NCBI GenBank assembly: GCA_035316025.1
Contig: DATFXL010000102.1
Location: forward strand, 5,295-69,294
DNA: 64,000 nucleotides
Source: JALZAA01 sp035316025
GTDB lineage: Bacteria > Actinomycetota > Acidimicrobiia > IMCC26256 > JACDBD01
Direction of reading: 5' to 3'
Position numbers and translations under genes: made by a program. Shown one piece after another: positions 41,855 to 50,426 of the stretch. The notes under the pieces are model-generated. The model did not search any database and had not been told where the DNA came from. It worked only from the letters and a program-made list of their open reading frames with translations. Numbering within the stretch: the stretch's first letter is position 1; every line of letters begins with the position of its first letter.

Positions 41855-42582
41855 ACCGCAAGTCCCGCTACACGATCCAAGGTCATGAGGTCACGGTCCC
41901 GGTCGAGGTGCGCGACGCCGGCGCGTCGACAGCGTCGTTCCTCGTTCCAGCGGCGGCGGCCCAGGATCTGATCGGCTCCTCCGGGCTCGACGTCGCCGAA
42001 CCGCTCCCGGGCCGGGCTGTGTGCTCGCTGGCGTTCATGCGGTACCTCGACGGTGACCTCGGGCCGTACCACGAGTTCGCGGTGGCGTTCCTCGTGCGCC
42101 ACAAGGGCATGGAGCCGGCGTCCGCGGTGACGAAGTCGGCTGAGGTGGCCCGCGGCTTTATCGGCGCGTTCATCCACCAGCTACCCGTCAACCAGGAGTT
42201 CACCCTCGAGGCCGGCCGCTGCATCTGGGGCTTCCCGAAGTTTCTCGCCGACATCGACCTCGACCAGACCGGTCCCGTCGTACGCGCGGAGCTCCGCCAC
42301 GACGGCGACCACGTCCTGTCGCTCTCGATCCGGCGGGGCATGACCATGCCCGCCCGCGGCTCCGGCCTGGATGCGTACTCGCTCGCCGACGGTGTGCTGC
42401 GCCGCACCGCGTGGTCGATGCAACCTGCCGGCGTGCGTGGCCGTCCGGGCGGCGCGGAGCTGACGCTCGGTGACCATCCGATCGCGAAGGAGCTGCGCGG
42501 CATCGGCCTGCCCCGACGAGCCGCCTTCAGCAGCACGATCGACCACGTGCGCATGCAGTTCCAGGCTCCAGACGAGCTGTGA
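41851..42582 (+). CDS. Acetoacetate decarboxylase-fold protein
   Basis: This 243-residue protein resembles the ADC superfamily: MRYLDGDLGPYHEFAVAFLVRH and GRCIWGFPKFLADIDLD. The lysine in FPKF is at the place where ADC enzymes have the Schiff-base lysine. True decarboxylases have a more extended EYPK-type motif, so activity may differ (aldolase-dehydratase or unknown). GTG 41851 overlaps the mazG stop, and its own stop overlaps the SDR start, so the accessory genes are coupled to mazG. Confidence 0.78.
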   Translation: MNRKSRYTIQGHEVTVPVEVRDAGASTASFLVPAAAAQDLIGSSGLDVAEPLPGRAVCSLAFMRYLDGDLGPYHEFAVAFLVRHKGMEPASAVTKSAEVARGFIGAFIHQLPVNQEFTLEAGRCIWGFPKFLADIDLDQTGPVVRAELRHDGDHVLSLSIRRGMTMPARGSGLDAYSLADGVLRRTAWSMQPAGVRGRPGGAELTLGDHPIAKELRGIGLPRRAAFSSTIDHVRMQFQAPDEL

Positions 42583-43352
42583 CGACGACGCCGGCGGTCG
42601 CGCTCGTCACGGGGGCGGCGAGCGGGATGGGTCAGTTGGCCGCACGGCGGCTCGCCGCCGCCGGCGCGTCGGTCGCGGCGGTGGACGTCGACGGCGACGG
42701 CCTCGCGGCGACGGTGCATCGCGCACCGACCATGCAATCGTGGGAGTGCGACGTCACCGACGCCGGTGCCGTCGAGCGGCTCGTGAAGGAGGTCGAGGCC
42801 GCGTTCGGGCCGGTCGACCGGCTCGTGCACGCGGCGGGCATCTGTCACCCCGGCCTGCTCGCCGAGCAGCGGGTCGAGGAGATCGACCGTACGATCGCCG
42901 TCAACTATCTCGGAACGGCGCACGCGGTGCTGTCGGTGTTGCCGGGGATGCTCGACCGGCGTCACGGGGAGATCGTCGCCTTTGCGTCGTTGGCGGGATG
43001 GCTCCCCAGTCCGCGCCTGGGGGCGTACGCCGCCTCGAAGCATGCGGTGGTCGCGTTCATGGAGGTGCTCGCGTACGAGAACCGGGCGAGCGGGGTGCGG
43101 TTCGCGTGCGTGTGCCCGCCCGTCGTCGACACGCCCATGGTCGCCGGCATCCGTGCCCGTCACGCCGCCGCTCTCGGCGGTCAGCGCGGCATCGAGCCCG
43201 GTGTCGTGCTGGACGCGATCCAACGGTCGCTCGACACCGACGAGCTGTTCGTCTTGCCGGGGAGGGGAACGAAGGCGGCGTGGCGCGCCCGCCGGTTCGC
43301 CCCCGGACTCATCTGGCGCCGGATCGAGCGCGCCACCAGTCGCGCCCGCTGA
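42579..43352 (+). CDS. SDR family oxidoreductase
   Basis: This 257-residue classical SDR has ALVTGAASGMGQLAARRL, LVHAAGICH (NNAG-like), and YAASKHAVVAFMEVLAYE with catalytic Tyr and Lys. The C-terminal PGRGTKAAWRARRFAPGLIWRRIER suggests the group of SDRs that act on lipids or retinoid-like substrates. It is coupled to the ADC-fold gene (GTGA). Its last 44 bases overlap the convergent GNAT gene. Confidence 0.89.
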   Translation: MTTTPAVALVTGAASGMGQLAARRLAAAGASVAAVDVDGDGLAATVHRAPTMQSWECDVTDAGAVERLVKEVEAAFGPVDRLVHAAGICHPGLLAEQRVEEIDRTIAVNYLGTAHAVLSVLPGMLDRRHGEIVAFASLAGWLPSPRLGAYAASKHAVVAFMEVLAYENRASGVRFACVCPPVVDTPMVAGIRARHAAALGGQRGIEPGVVLDAIQRSLDTDELFVLPGRGTKAAWRARRFAPGLIWRRIERATSRAR

Positions 43353-43866
43353 TCTCGTAGATCACCTCGTCGACTGCTCCGCCCGCTCGTCGATCGTCGA
43401 CTGAGTGGGCGACGCCCTTCGATCTCATGCCGAGCTTCGTCATCAGCTTGATGGACGCCTCGTGACGGCTGTCGGCACGCGCGACCACCTTTGACAGGTC
43501 GAGTTCGACGAAGGCGTGGTCGATCGCGGCTCTGCACGCCTCGAATCCGATGCGCCGACGCCAGAACTCGGGTGCCACCAGGCACGCGAGCTCGGCGGCG
43601 ACGTCCTCGCTGTTGATGCCGAGGAACACCGACCCCACGACCTCGCCCTCCAGCGTGATCACCCACGAGCGCTCGACGGACCAGTCGACGTCGACGTTGT
43701 GGGCCACGAACGCGTCCGGTTCCGGGTGGGTCGGGCTCAGATAGCGGCGGTAGTCCTCGTCGGCTGCGTAGCGCGAGATCGCGACGTCGTCGGCGGGACG
43801 GAACGGCCGCAGCAGCAGTCGCTCCGTGCGGAGGTTCTGCTGTTCGGGCGCCGGGTCTTCATCCGT
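43309..43866 (-). CDS. GNAT N-acetyltransferase, start codon unresolved
   Basis: The frame is open from a TGA at 43867-43869 to the stop at 43309 and encodes a full GNAT fold. Strand 1 is LRTERLLLRPF; the rest contains VVGSVFLGINS, and RRRIGFEACRAAIDHAF supplies the acetyl-CoA binding loop. The first GTG in frame (43707) would delete strand 1. Upstream of strand 1 there is no ATG, GTG or TTG, only ACG and CTG codons (first CTG of LLL at 43818). An ATG at 43862 is out of frame by one. Either a non-standard start is used or a small mutation has broken the gene. The coordinates give the whole open frame. Confidence 0.6.
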   Translation of the reverse strand, partial: TDEDPAPEQQNLRTERLLLRPFRPADDVAISRYAADEDYRRYLSPTHPEPDAFVAHNVDVDWSVERSWVITLEGEVVGSVFLGINSEDVAAELACLVAPEFWRRRIGFEACRAAIDHAFVELDLSKVVARADSRHEASIKLMTKLGMRSKGVAHSVDDRRAGGAVDEVIYEISGRDWWRARSGAR

Positions 43867-43915
43867 TCAGACAGCCTGCCCAGAGGGGCTGCAGCGTATC
43901 CGGGCGTCCCTTTTC

Positions 43916-44053
43916 CTACAGCCCTTCGGCGCGGTTCCGGGCCTCTTCGGCGCTCCTGCGTTCGGCGCGCTTCTGCCGCTTCGACGCCCGTTTCTCCTGT
44001 AGGGACTTCCCCTTCTTCTTGTCCTTGGAGTGATGTGGCGACTTGTCGGTCAT
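43916..44053 (-). CDS. Small basic conserved protein (45 aa)
   Basis: A 45-codon gene with an excellent ribosome-binding site (GGGGGAGG ending five bases before ATG 44053) encodes a highly charged protein: MTDKSPHHSKDKKKGKSLQE, then a Lys/Arg/Glu-rich helix. Similar short charged proteins are common in actinobacteria; their function is unknown to me. It lies between the membrane protein and the GNAT gene on the same strand. Confidence 0.65.
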   Translation of the reverse strand: MTDKSPHHSKDKKKGKSLQEKRASKRQKRAERRSAEEARNRAEGL

Positions 44054-44109
44054 GCGTCCTCCCCCGGGATCTGCGGCTCCAGTGTTGCGAATCGGGCACG
44101 GTCCGTCCA

Positions 44110-44562
44110 TCACCGGGCGAAGGTGAGTTGGACGAACAGCACGGCGGCGACGGCCACGATGCAGATCACGTGATCGCGGAGGATCGATCGCGCGAGGCGG
44201 CTCTGCTCGACCGTCGCATCGGCTTGTCTCCCGAGACGAACTGCGCAGGGCACCGTGTGCAGCGCCGCGAGCGAGATCGCGCCTGTCGCGAGTACGAACG
44301 ATACGGCCGCTGCCCAGCGCGGGGCATCGCCACGGGCGAACTGGACGCCGATGGCGGCGATCGTGCCGGCCATGACCGCAGCGATCAGTCGGTTCATCGG
44401 GCGCGCCGCGGTCGTCACCCGCCGGTAGTAGGCGGCGATGGATCTCAGCGCCGCCTCCGGAACCTCCGGATCGCGCCGGCGGGCGGCCTGGACGTCGAAC
44501 ATGAGGTCGAACCACAGGACAGCGAGAAGGAAGCCCGCGCCCCCGGTCACGAAGGCGGTCAC
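44110..44562 (-). CDS. Integral membrane protein, about 4 TM
   Basis: This 150-residue protein has helices at about 2-20, 58-77, 83-104 and 128-148, and a charged loop RRRDPEVPEAALRSIAAYYRRV after the first. I see no catalytic motif; it is loosely DUF1772-like, and I cannot name it with confidence. GTG 44562 lies nine bases after the P450 stop, so it may be co-transcribed with the P450. Confidence 0.7.
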   Translation of the reverse strand: MTAFVTGGAGFLLAVLWFDLMFDVQAARRRDPEVPEAALRSIAAYYRRVTTAARPMNRLIAAVMAGTIAAIGVQFARGDAPRWAAAVSFVLATGAISLAALHTVPCAVRLGRQADATVEQSRLARSILRDHVICIVAVAAVLFVQLTFAR

Positions 44563-44571
44563 GCCGCGCGG

Positions 44572-45801
44572 TCAGATCCCGACGGTCACCGGGAGCGACT
44601 CGAGGCCGCGCAGGACGACGCGGTTGTTCCGCTCCGCATCACCGGCGAGCTCGAGGTCGGGGAACCGGCGTACGAGCGTGCCGAGCGCGATTTGGGCCTC
44701 GGTCCGCGCCAGCGACGAGCCGAGGCAGTGATGGATGCCGTTCCCGAACGACATGTGCTGGCCGGCGTCGGCCCGGGCGAGGTCGAGCTCGTCGGCCGTC
44801 GGCCCCCACCGCGCCTCGTCGCGGTTCGCCGAGCCGAGGCACGTGAGCACGAAGCTGCCGGCCGGGACGGTGGTCCCGTCGACGTCGAGGTCGCCCGTAG
44901 TGATCCGGCGTGAGAACTGCACGGGGCTGTCGAAGCGGAGCAACTCCTCGATCGCGCCGGCGTCGAGGTCCGGGTCCGAGCGCAGCCGGGTGAGCTGGTC
45001 GGGGTGCCCGAGCAGCGCCAGCGTCGCGTTGCCGATGAGGTTCACGGTCGTCTCGTGCCCTGCGACGTACAGCAGGAGCACTTGATCGAGGAGCTCCACC
45101 TCGCTGAGACGGTCGCCCTCGTCCTCCGCGGCGAGCAGTCCGGTGAGCAGGTCGTCGGCTGGGTGCTCGCGCTTCCATGCGAGGACGTCTTGCACGTGAC
45201 CCTGCATGTTGTCGGCGGCCGCCAGGGCCGCCTGGACCTCTTCGGGCGTGAGGATCGGGTCGAGGGTCTTCGTGAGCGTGTGCGACCAGCCGCGCACCTC
45301 GTCGCGGTTGCCGTCGGGCATGCCGAGCATCTCGGAGATGACCGTGAACGGCAGCGGGTACGCAAGGTCGCCGATCACGTCCGCCTTCCCCTGTGCCGCC
45401 ATCGTGTCGAGCGCGTCGTCGGCGAGCGTCTGGATGCGCGGCCGGAGCCCGTGCACCATCTTCGGCGTGAAGGCCTTCGACACCAGCCGGCGCAAGCGGG
45501 TGTGATCGGGCGGATCGATGTTGAGGATCGAGTGCGCGCCCCGCTCGACCTCACCGGGAGCCTGTTCGGCGAACATCTGCATGCGCGCCGTCGGTGTGGC
45601 GTTGTCGACCTGCACGCTGAGGCCCGCGTCCCGCAGGGTCCGCACGACGTCGTCGTAACGGAACAGCACCCACACCTCGAGCGGGCTTCGGTGCACCGGG
45701 TCGTGCTCGCGGAGCGAGGTGTACTGCCGGTACGGGTCGTCGAAGAACCCGGGCTCGAACGGGTTGAACATCAGCGGCTCGTTCTTCGTCGTCCCGGCCA
45801 C
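44572..45801 (-). CDS. Cytochrome P450
   Basis: This 409-residue soluble bacterial P450 has the oxygen-binding helix YVAGHETTVNLIG, the ExxR motif (EELLRF) and the haem-cysteine loop MSFGNGIHHCLGSSLAR. Size and motifs match class I bacterial P450s that hydroxylate terpenoids, steroids or fatty acids; redox partners are not adjacent. It is divergent from eno, with GTG 45801 as start. Confidence 0.94.
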   Translation of the reverse strand: MAGTTKNEPLMFNPFEPGFFDDPYRQYTSLREHDPVHRSPLEVWVLFRYDDVVRTLRDAGLSVQVDNATPTARMQMFAEQAPGEVERGAHSILNIDPPDHTRLRRLVSKAFTPKMVHGLRPRIQTLADDALDTMAAQGKADVIGDLAYPLPFTVISEMLGMPDGNRDEVRGWSHTLTKTLDPILTPEEVQAALAAADNMQGHVQDVLAWKREHPADDLLTGLLAAEDEGDRLSEVELLDQVLLLYVAGHETTVNLIGNATLALLGHPDQLTRLRSDPDLDAGAIEELLRFDSPVQFSRRITTGDLDVDGTTVPAGSFVLTCLGSANRDEARWGPTADELDLARADAGQHMSFGNGIHHCLGSSLARTEAQIALGTLVRRFPDLELAGDAERNNRVVLRGLESLPVTVGI

Positions 45802-45964
45802 GTGGGCAAGCTACCGGGGCGTGGTGGAGGCCGCCCTCACCGCCCGGGGGTCCTTTTCCCGCAGGCCCCATTGGACTAGTTTCGACACTCCAGCAACACC
45901 AGCACCTGCCATGATGGTCACCCACGGCCCAGGGGCGGAGGGGCCCCACGCGCCGGAGGACCGA

Positions 45965-47254
45965 TTGAGCGCCATCGTCGAGGTCGTCGCCCGGGAGGTC
46001 CTGGACTCGCGCGGCAACCCGACCGTCGAGGTCGAGGTCGAGCTGGCCTCGGGCGCTCAGGGCCGGGCCGCCGTTCCCAGCGGCGCCAGCACCGGCGCCC
46101 ACGAGGCACTCGAGCTGCGCGACGGCGGCGAGCGCTATCGCGGCAAGGGCGTGCTCCGGGCCGTCGAGCACGTGAACGGCGCGATCGCCGATGCCGTCCT
46201 GGGGCTCGACGGTCTCGATCAACGCCTGCTCGACGACGCGCTCGTCACGCTCGACGGCACCGACACCAAGTCCCGGCTGGGCGCCAATGCCATGCTCGGG
46301 GTGTCACTGGCCACCGCGAAGGCGGCCGCCGACGAGAGCGAACTGCCGCTGTATCGCTACGTGGGTGGCGTCGACGCGCACGTGCTTCCTCTGCCGCTCA
46401 TGAACGTCCTGAACGGGGGTGCGCATGCCGACACGAACGTCGACCTCCAGGAGTTCATGGTGGCGCCGGTCGGTGCCGCCAGCTTCAACGAGGCACTGCG
46501 CTGGGGGTCTGAGACGTACCACGCGCTCGAGGCGTTGCTGAAGGATCGCGGCCTCTCCACCGGGCTCGGTGACGAGGGCGGGTTCGCACCGAGCCTCCCG
46601 TCCAGCGAGGAGGCGATGACGCTCCTCGTGAGCGCAATCGAAGCGGCAGGGTACCGACCCGGCGACGAGATCGCGATCGCGCTCGATCCCGCCGCCACCG
46701 AGTTCTTCACCGACGGTCGCTACGAGCTGACGCGGGAGGGCGCCTCCTACGCGCCGGTCGATTGGGCCGATTGGCTCGCCGCGCTCGTCGACCGCTACCC
46801 GATCGTGTCGATCGAGGACGGCATGGCCGAGGACGACTGGGACGGCTGGGCGCAGCTCACCCGAAGCATTGGCGATCGCGTCCAGCTGGTCGGCGACGAC
46901 CTGTTCGTCACCAACGCGGCGCGATTGCAGCGCGGGATCGACGCCGGCGTGGCCAACTCGATCCTCATCAAGGTGAACCAGATCGGCACCCTGAGCGAGA
47001 CGCTGGACACCATGCTCCTGGCTGCGCGGCATGGTTACACCTCGGTCATGTCGCATCGCAGCGGCGAGACCGAGGACACGACCATCGCCGATCTCGCCGT
47101 GGCGACGAACTGCGGGCAGCTGAAGGGCGGCGCCCCGGCCCGCAGCGATCGGGTCGCCAAGTACAACCAGCTGCTGCGCATCGAAGACGACCTCGACGGC
47201 GTCGCCCGCTACCTCGGTGGCGAGGCTCTCAGCCGGGGAGGCAGGCGTGGCTGA
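45965..47254 (+). CDS. eno: Enolase (TTG start)
   Basis: Enolase converts 2-phosphoglycerate to phosphoenolpyruvate. The 429-residue protein has VAREVLDSRGNPTVEVEV, GDEGGFAPSL, the catalytic-lysine segment SILIKVNQIGTLSET and SHRSGETEDTTIADLAV. TTG 45965 is chosen over ATG 45911. It places the start at the universally conserved SAIVEV, and GGAGGA lies at 45955-45960 with correct spacing. The family length fits only this start. It overlaps the FtsB-like gene by eight bases. Confidence 0.95.
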   Translation: MSAIVEVVAREVLDSRGNPTVEVEVELASGAQGRAAVPSGASTGAHEALELRDGGERYRGKGVLRAVEHVNGAIADAVLGLDGLDQRLLDDALVTLDGTDTKSRLGANAMLGVSLATAKAAADESELPLYRYVGGVDAHVLPLPLMNVLNGGAHADTNVDLQEFMVAPVGAASFNEALRWGSETYHALEALLKDRGLSTGLGDEGGFAPSLPSSEEAMTLLVSAIEAAGYRPGDEIAIALDPAATEFFTDGRYELTREGASYAPVDWADWLAALVDRYPIVSIEDGMAEDDWDGWAQLTRSIGDRVQLVGDDLFVTNAARLQRGIDAGVANSILIKVNQIGTLSETLDTMLLAARHGYTSVMSHRSGETEDTTIADLAVATNCGQLKGGAPARSDRVAKYNQLLRIEDDLDGVARYLGGEALSRGGRRG

Positions 47255-47660
47255 CGGGGAGCTCGGGCGGGGAGCCGAGAGGCGCACGCGTCGGGCGCCG
47301 GCCACACGGAACCCGGCCACGGCCGCGCTCCGGCAGCGGCGTCGCGTCCTCGTGCGGGTGCTGATCGCCGCGATGGTCCTGGTCGCGCTGCTGTTCGTCT
47401 TCGTGTTCCCGGCCCGCACTCTGCTCGCGCAGCGAGAACAGACCGAGGACCAACGCAAGACCCTCGAGCTCTTGCAGCGGCAGAGCAGCAAGCTCGAGGA
47501 GGAATCGCGGCGCCTCCAGAACGACGCCGAGGTCGAGCGGATGGCGCGCGAGCAGTACGGGTTCGTGTATCCGGGGGAGCGTCCCTTCGTCGTGGTGCCG
47601 CCCTCCGCTTCCGCCACGCCCTCGTCGACGACGACAACGAAGCCGGCGAAGAGGCCCTGA
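47247..47660 (+). CDS. FtsB/DivIC septum formation initiator protein
   Basis: This 137-residue bitopic protein has a basic cytoplasmic N-terminus, one membrane helix (about 37-57) and a coiled coil (QREQTEDQRKTLELLQRQSSKLEEESRRL). The conserved FtsB tail EVERMAREQYGFVYPGE is followed by a Ser/Thr/Pro tail. It scaffolds the FtsQLB divisome complex. GTG 47247 follows GGGGAGG and overlaps the eno stop. The eno-ftsB order is conserved. Confidence 0.9.
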   Translation: MADGELGRGAERRTRRAPATRNPATAALRQRRRVLVRVLIAAMVLVALLFVFVFPARTLLAQREQTEDQRKTLELLQRQSSKLEEESRRLQNDAEVERMAREQYGFVYPGERPFVVVPPSASATPSSTTTTKPAKRP

Positions 47661-47697
47661 CGCGACGGAGCGGCGCTTGCGGCGCCGCTCCGTCGCG
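47661..47697. terminator. Strong 16-bp hairpin between convergent genes
   Basis: Perfect 16-bp GC-rich arms (47661-47676 and 47682-47697) enclose TTGCG immediately after the FtsB-like gene's TGA. There is no T-tract on either side. It probably ends transcription from both the eno-ftsB operon and the convergent CNB gene. Confidence 0.7.
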
Positions 47698-47728
47698 CCC
47701 CTGCCCCGAAACCTCGACCCAGGCGGAG

Positions 47729-48169
47729 TTAGGCGGCGGCTTCGGAGGCGCGGGCCTGATCGAGCGCACGGATGCGGCCGGTCAGCTCACGGAGGAGGTT
47801 GCGGGCGAGGGTGGGCGTGTCCTCGAGGACACTCTCGAACCGACGGGCGTCGATCACGTACACCTTCATCGGCGTCCGGGCGACGACGGTCGCCGACCGG
47901 GGGCGGTAGTCGAGCAGGCCCATCTCACCGACGATCCCACCCGTGCCGACCGCGCCGACCACCTGGTCGCCGACGGTCACGTTCGCCTCGCCGTCGTCGA
48001 CGACGAACGCCGCGGTCGCAACTTCCCCCTGACGGCACAGCACCTGCCCCGTCTCAAGGACGGCCTGATCGGTGATGGTCGCCAGGCGATTCAGCTCCTT
48101 CGGCGTGCAGTGCCGAAACAGCGCCACCTCGCGCAACCGCCCGATCTTCGGGTCCGGCCCGTTCCGCAT
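47729..48169 (-). CDS. Cyclic nucleotide-binding domain protein, no DNA-binding domain
   Basis: This 146-residue protein consists only of a CRP-type cNMP-binding beta-roll: VLCRQGEVATAAFVVDDGEANVTV, then GGIVGEMGLLDYRPRSATVVA, which matches the phosphate-binding cassette with its Glu and Arg. A C-terminal helix follows. There is no helix-turn-helix. It could be a cAMP sensor or a partner for another protein. It sits 96 bases downstream of a complete Crp-type regulator on the same strand, suggesting duplication and loss. Confidence 0.87.
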   Translation of the reverse strand: MRNGPDPKIGRLREVALFRHCTPKELNRLATITDQAVLETGQVLCRQGEVATAAFVVDDGEANVTVGDQVVGAVGTGGIVGEMGLLDYRPRSATVVARTPMKVYVIDARRFESVLEDTPTLARNLLRELTGRIRALDQARASEAAA

Positions 48170-48265
48170 CGATCGTCCCTCTCCGTCGCGTGCGTGCTGG
48201 CTGCAGCCTGGACGGCGGACGGCGTGGCCGCCATGACGGCGATCACATAGTGGCGGTGACGTCCG

Positions 48266-48940
48266 TCACGCGGTCTCGGTGGCGCGGCGCCGCAACGCCG
48301 GGAGGTCGGTCAGGACGATGCGTTGGCGCCCCGTGGTGAGCCAGCCCTCGGCGCGGAGGCGCCCGAGCGCCCGGCTGGTGGCCTCCCGGGTCGCGCCTAC
48401 CCAGGCCGCCAGGTCGTCCTGGCCGACGACGATCGTGACCTCGACTCCCGACCCCCGATGCTCGCCCAGCCGCTCGGCGAGGTCGACGAGCCGGCGGGCG
48501 ACGCGGCAGGTGATGTCCCCGGTGTCGCGATCGACGCTGCGGCGGTCGGCGTCGCGGATCTGCGCCGCGAGGGTGCGGAGGAGACGGACCGCGATTCGGG
48601 GATGGGCCTCGATGAACTCGACGAACGCCGGCGCCGACACGACGAGCGCGTCGACAGGTTCGAGGGCGACGGCAGTCGCCGAGCGGGGCCGTCCGTCGAT
48701 GGCGGACAGCTCGCCGACGATGTCACCGGGCTCCTTGACCGCCAGGAGGATCTCGCGCCCCGACCCCGTCTGCACCGAGATCTTGACCCTGCCCGTCAGC
48801 ACGCCGATGACGTGGTCGCCGTCTTCGCCCTCCCGGAAGATGCGCTGACGCACCCGGTAACGACGGCGCCGGCCGGCCGCTTCCAGCGCGCGCCATTCCT
48901 CCCCGGTGAGGAACCCGCCCGGCGGCTCGCGTCCTGCCAC
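48266..48940 (-). CDS. Crp/Fnr family transcriptional regulator
   Basis: This 224-residue protein has an N-terminal cNMP-binding domain (GDIVGELSAIDGRPRSATAVA holds the cassette), a dimer helix and a C-terminal winged helix at about 170-210 (QDDLAAWVGATREATSRALGRLRAEGW). No iron-sulfur cysteines are present, so it is CRP-like, not FNR-like. GTG 48940 is divergent from DUF501 with about 40 bases between starts, so it may regulate the DUF501-ppx operon. Confidence 0.9.
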   Translation of the reverse strand: MAGREPPGGFLTGEEWRALEAAGRRRRYRVRQRIFREGEDGDHVIGVLTGRVKISVQTGSGREILLAVKEPGDIVGELSAIDGRPRSATAVALEPVDALVVSAPAFVEFIEAHPRIAVRLLRTLAAQIRDADRRSVDRDTGDITCRVARRLVDLAERLGEHRGSGVEVTIVVGQDDLAAWVGATREATSRALGRLRAEGWLTTGRQRIVLTDLPALRRRATETA

Positions 48941-48981
48941 GCACGGCAGTGTACGGACGGTCGCTCCCTACACTGCTGCTC

Positions 48982-49446
48982 GTGCCTGCCACCGCCGATG
49001 ACATCGCCGAGCTGACGGCGTTGCTCGGGCGCCCGCCCCGGGCGGACTTCGACGTGGTCGTGCGCACGCCCGCCGGCCGGGCGGCGGTGATCCGCAACGC
49101 GCCGCTGCTCGACGACGGGACGCCGATGCCGACCCGCTACTGGCTCGTGGATCCCGACCTCGTCCTCGCGGTCTCGCGGCTCGAAGGCGAGGGCGGCGTC
49201 CGCGCCGCCGAGGCCACCGTCGACGCCGACGAGCTCGCCGCGGCGCATGCGTCTTACACGACCGAGCGAGACGCCGACCTGCCCGCCGCGCACCGCGGTC
49301 CCAGGCCCCACGGCGGGGTGGGCGGAACGCGCGCGGGGGTCAAGTGTCTGCACGCGCACTACGCCTACTTCCTCGCTGGCGGTGACGACCCCGTCGGCCG
49401 GTGGGTCTCCGAACGCTTGTCGGGTGCTGGGGAGAACGACGCGTGA
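48982..49446 (+). CDS. DUF501 domain-containing protein
   Basis: This 154-residue protein has the DUF501 pattern: LLGRPPRADFDVVVRTPAGRAAVIRNAPLLDDGTPMPTRYWLVDP, and the C-terminal CLHAHYAYFLAGGDDPVG with Cys and His clustered. Function is unknown; the gene almost always lies between ftsB and ppx in actinobacteria, as here. GTG 48982 is chosen because TACACT at 48968-48973 is a good -10 for a leaderless mRNA. GTG 48949 is an alternative. It overlaps ppx by four bases. Confidence 0.9.
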   Translation: MPATADDIAELTALLGRPPRADFDVVVRTPAGRAAVIRNAPLLDDGTPMPTRYWLVDPDLVLAVSRLEGEGGVRAAEATVDADELAAAHASYTTERDADLPAAHRGPRPHGGVGGTRAGVKCLHAHYAYFLAGGDDPVGRWVSERLSGAGENDA

Positions 49447-50375
49447 CCAGCCGGCTCGGCGCGATCGACATCGGCACGAACTCCGTGCGGCTGCTCGTTG
49501 CCGACGTCGACGGCGCCGGCGAAGCCGCATCGCTCGACCCGCTGGATCGGCGGATGCACATCACCCGGCTCGGTCAGGGGGTCGACGAGACGCGCCGGTT
49601 GAACCCTGAGGCCATCTCCCGGACCCTCGACGTGCTGCGCGAGTACCGGAGCGCCCTCGACGAGCTGGATGTTGAAGGCGCCCGTGCCACCGCGACGAGC
49701 GCCGCCCGGGACGCCACCAACCGCGACGACTTCTTCGGGCCGGCCGCCGACGTGCTGCACTTCGAGCCCGAACTGATCCCGGGAGAGGAGGAAGCGCGGC
49801 TGTCGTTCCTCGGGGCGACGGCCGGCATCCACGAGCCCGCGCCCTACCTCACCGTTGACATCGGCGGCGGCTCGACCGAGTTCGTTGTCGGCACCCACGA
49901 GCCCGAGGGGCTCATCTCCGTCGACACGGGCAGCGTCCGCATCACCGAGCAGTACCTCCGGTGCGATCCTCCCGCGCCCGAGGAGCTGTCGGAAGCGGTC
50001 TCGGTGGTGCGCACGCACCTCGCCGACGTCGAGCGCGAAGTCCCGGCCGTGCGCGAAGCGGCCACGCTCATCGGCCTCGCCGGCACCGTGACGACCGTTG
50101 CGGCGGTCGAGCTCGGCCTCGCCGAGTACGACCGGACCAAGATCCACCACTACCGCCTCACACGTTCGGATGCCGAAGACGTGTTCCGCACGCTGGCGAC
50201 GGAGCCTTACGACCAGCGGCGGCACAATCCCGGTCTCGATCCGGGCCGCGTCGACGTGATCGTCGGTGGCACGCTGATCCTGGTCACCACGATGCGGACG
50301 TTCGAGTTCAACGAGATGCTCGTGTCAGAAGCGGACATTCTGGACGGACTCGTGCGGAGCCTTTCGGCGCGATAA
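49443..50375 (+). CDS. ppx: Ppx/GppA phosphatase family protein
   Basis: This 310-residue exopolyphosphatase or pppGpp phosphatase of the actin-like fold has GAIDIGTNSVRLLVADV (phosphate 1) and LTVDIGGGSTEFVVG (phosphate 2). GLAGTVTTVAAVELGL and ADILDGLVRSL mark the C-terminal part. It has only the two-domain short form found in actinobacteria (such as mycobacterial Ppx1/2), without the HD extension. GTG 49443 overlaps the DUF501 stop. Confidence 0.93.
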   Translation: MTSRLGAIDIGTNSVRLLVADVDGAGEAASLDPLDRRMHITRLGQGVDETRRLNPEAISRTLDVLREYRSALDELDVEGARATATSAARDATNRDDFFGPAADVLHFEPELIPGEEEARLSFLGATAGIHEPAPYLTVDIGGGSTEFVVGTHEPEGLISVDTGSVRITEQYLRCDPPAPEELSEAVSVVRTHLADVEREVPAVREAATLIGLAGTVTTVAAVELGLAEYDRTKIHHYRLTRSDAEDVFRTLATEPYDQRRHNPGLDPGRVDVIVGGTLILVTTMRTFEFNEMLVSEADILDGLVRSLSAR

Positions 50376-50426
50376 ATCGCACGGAAATCCATCACTTGGC
50401 GTGCCGACGCGCCGAAGATACGTGTG

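Noticed and set aside
43867..43869. TGA upstream of the GNAT frame as a second selenocysteine codon
   Set aside because: The sequence before it is not protein-like and no redox motif or hairpin follows; it is just the stop bounding the frame.
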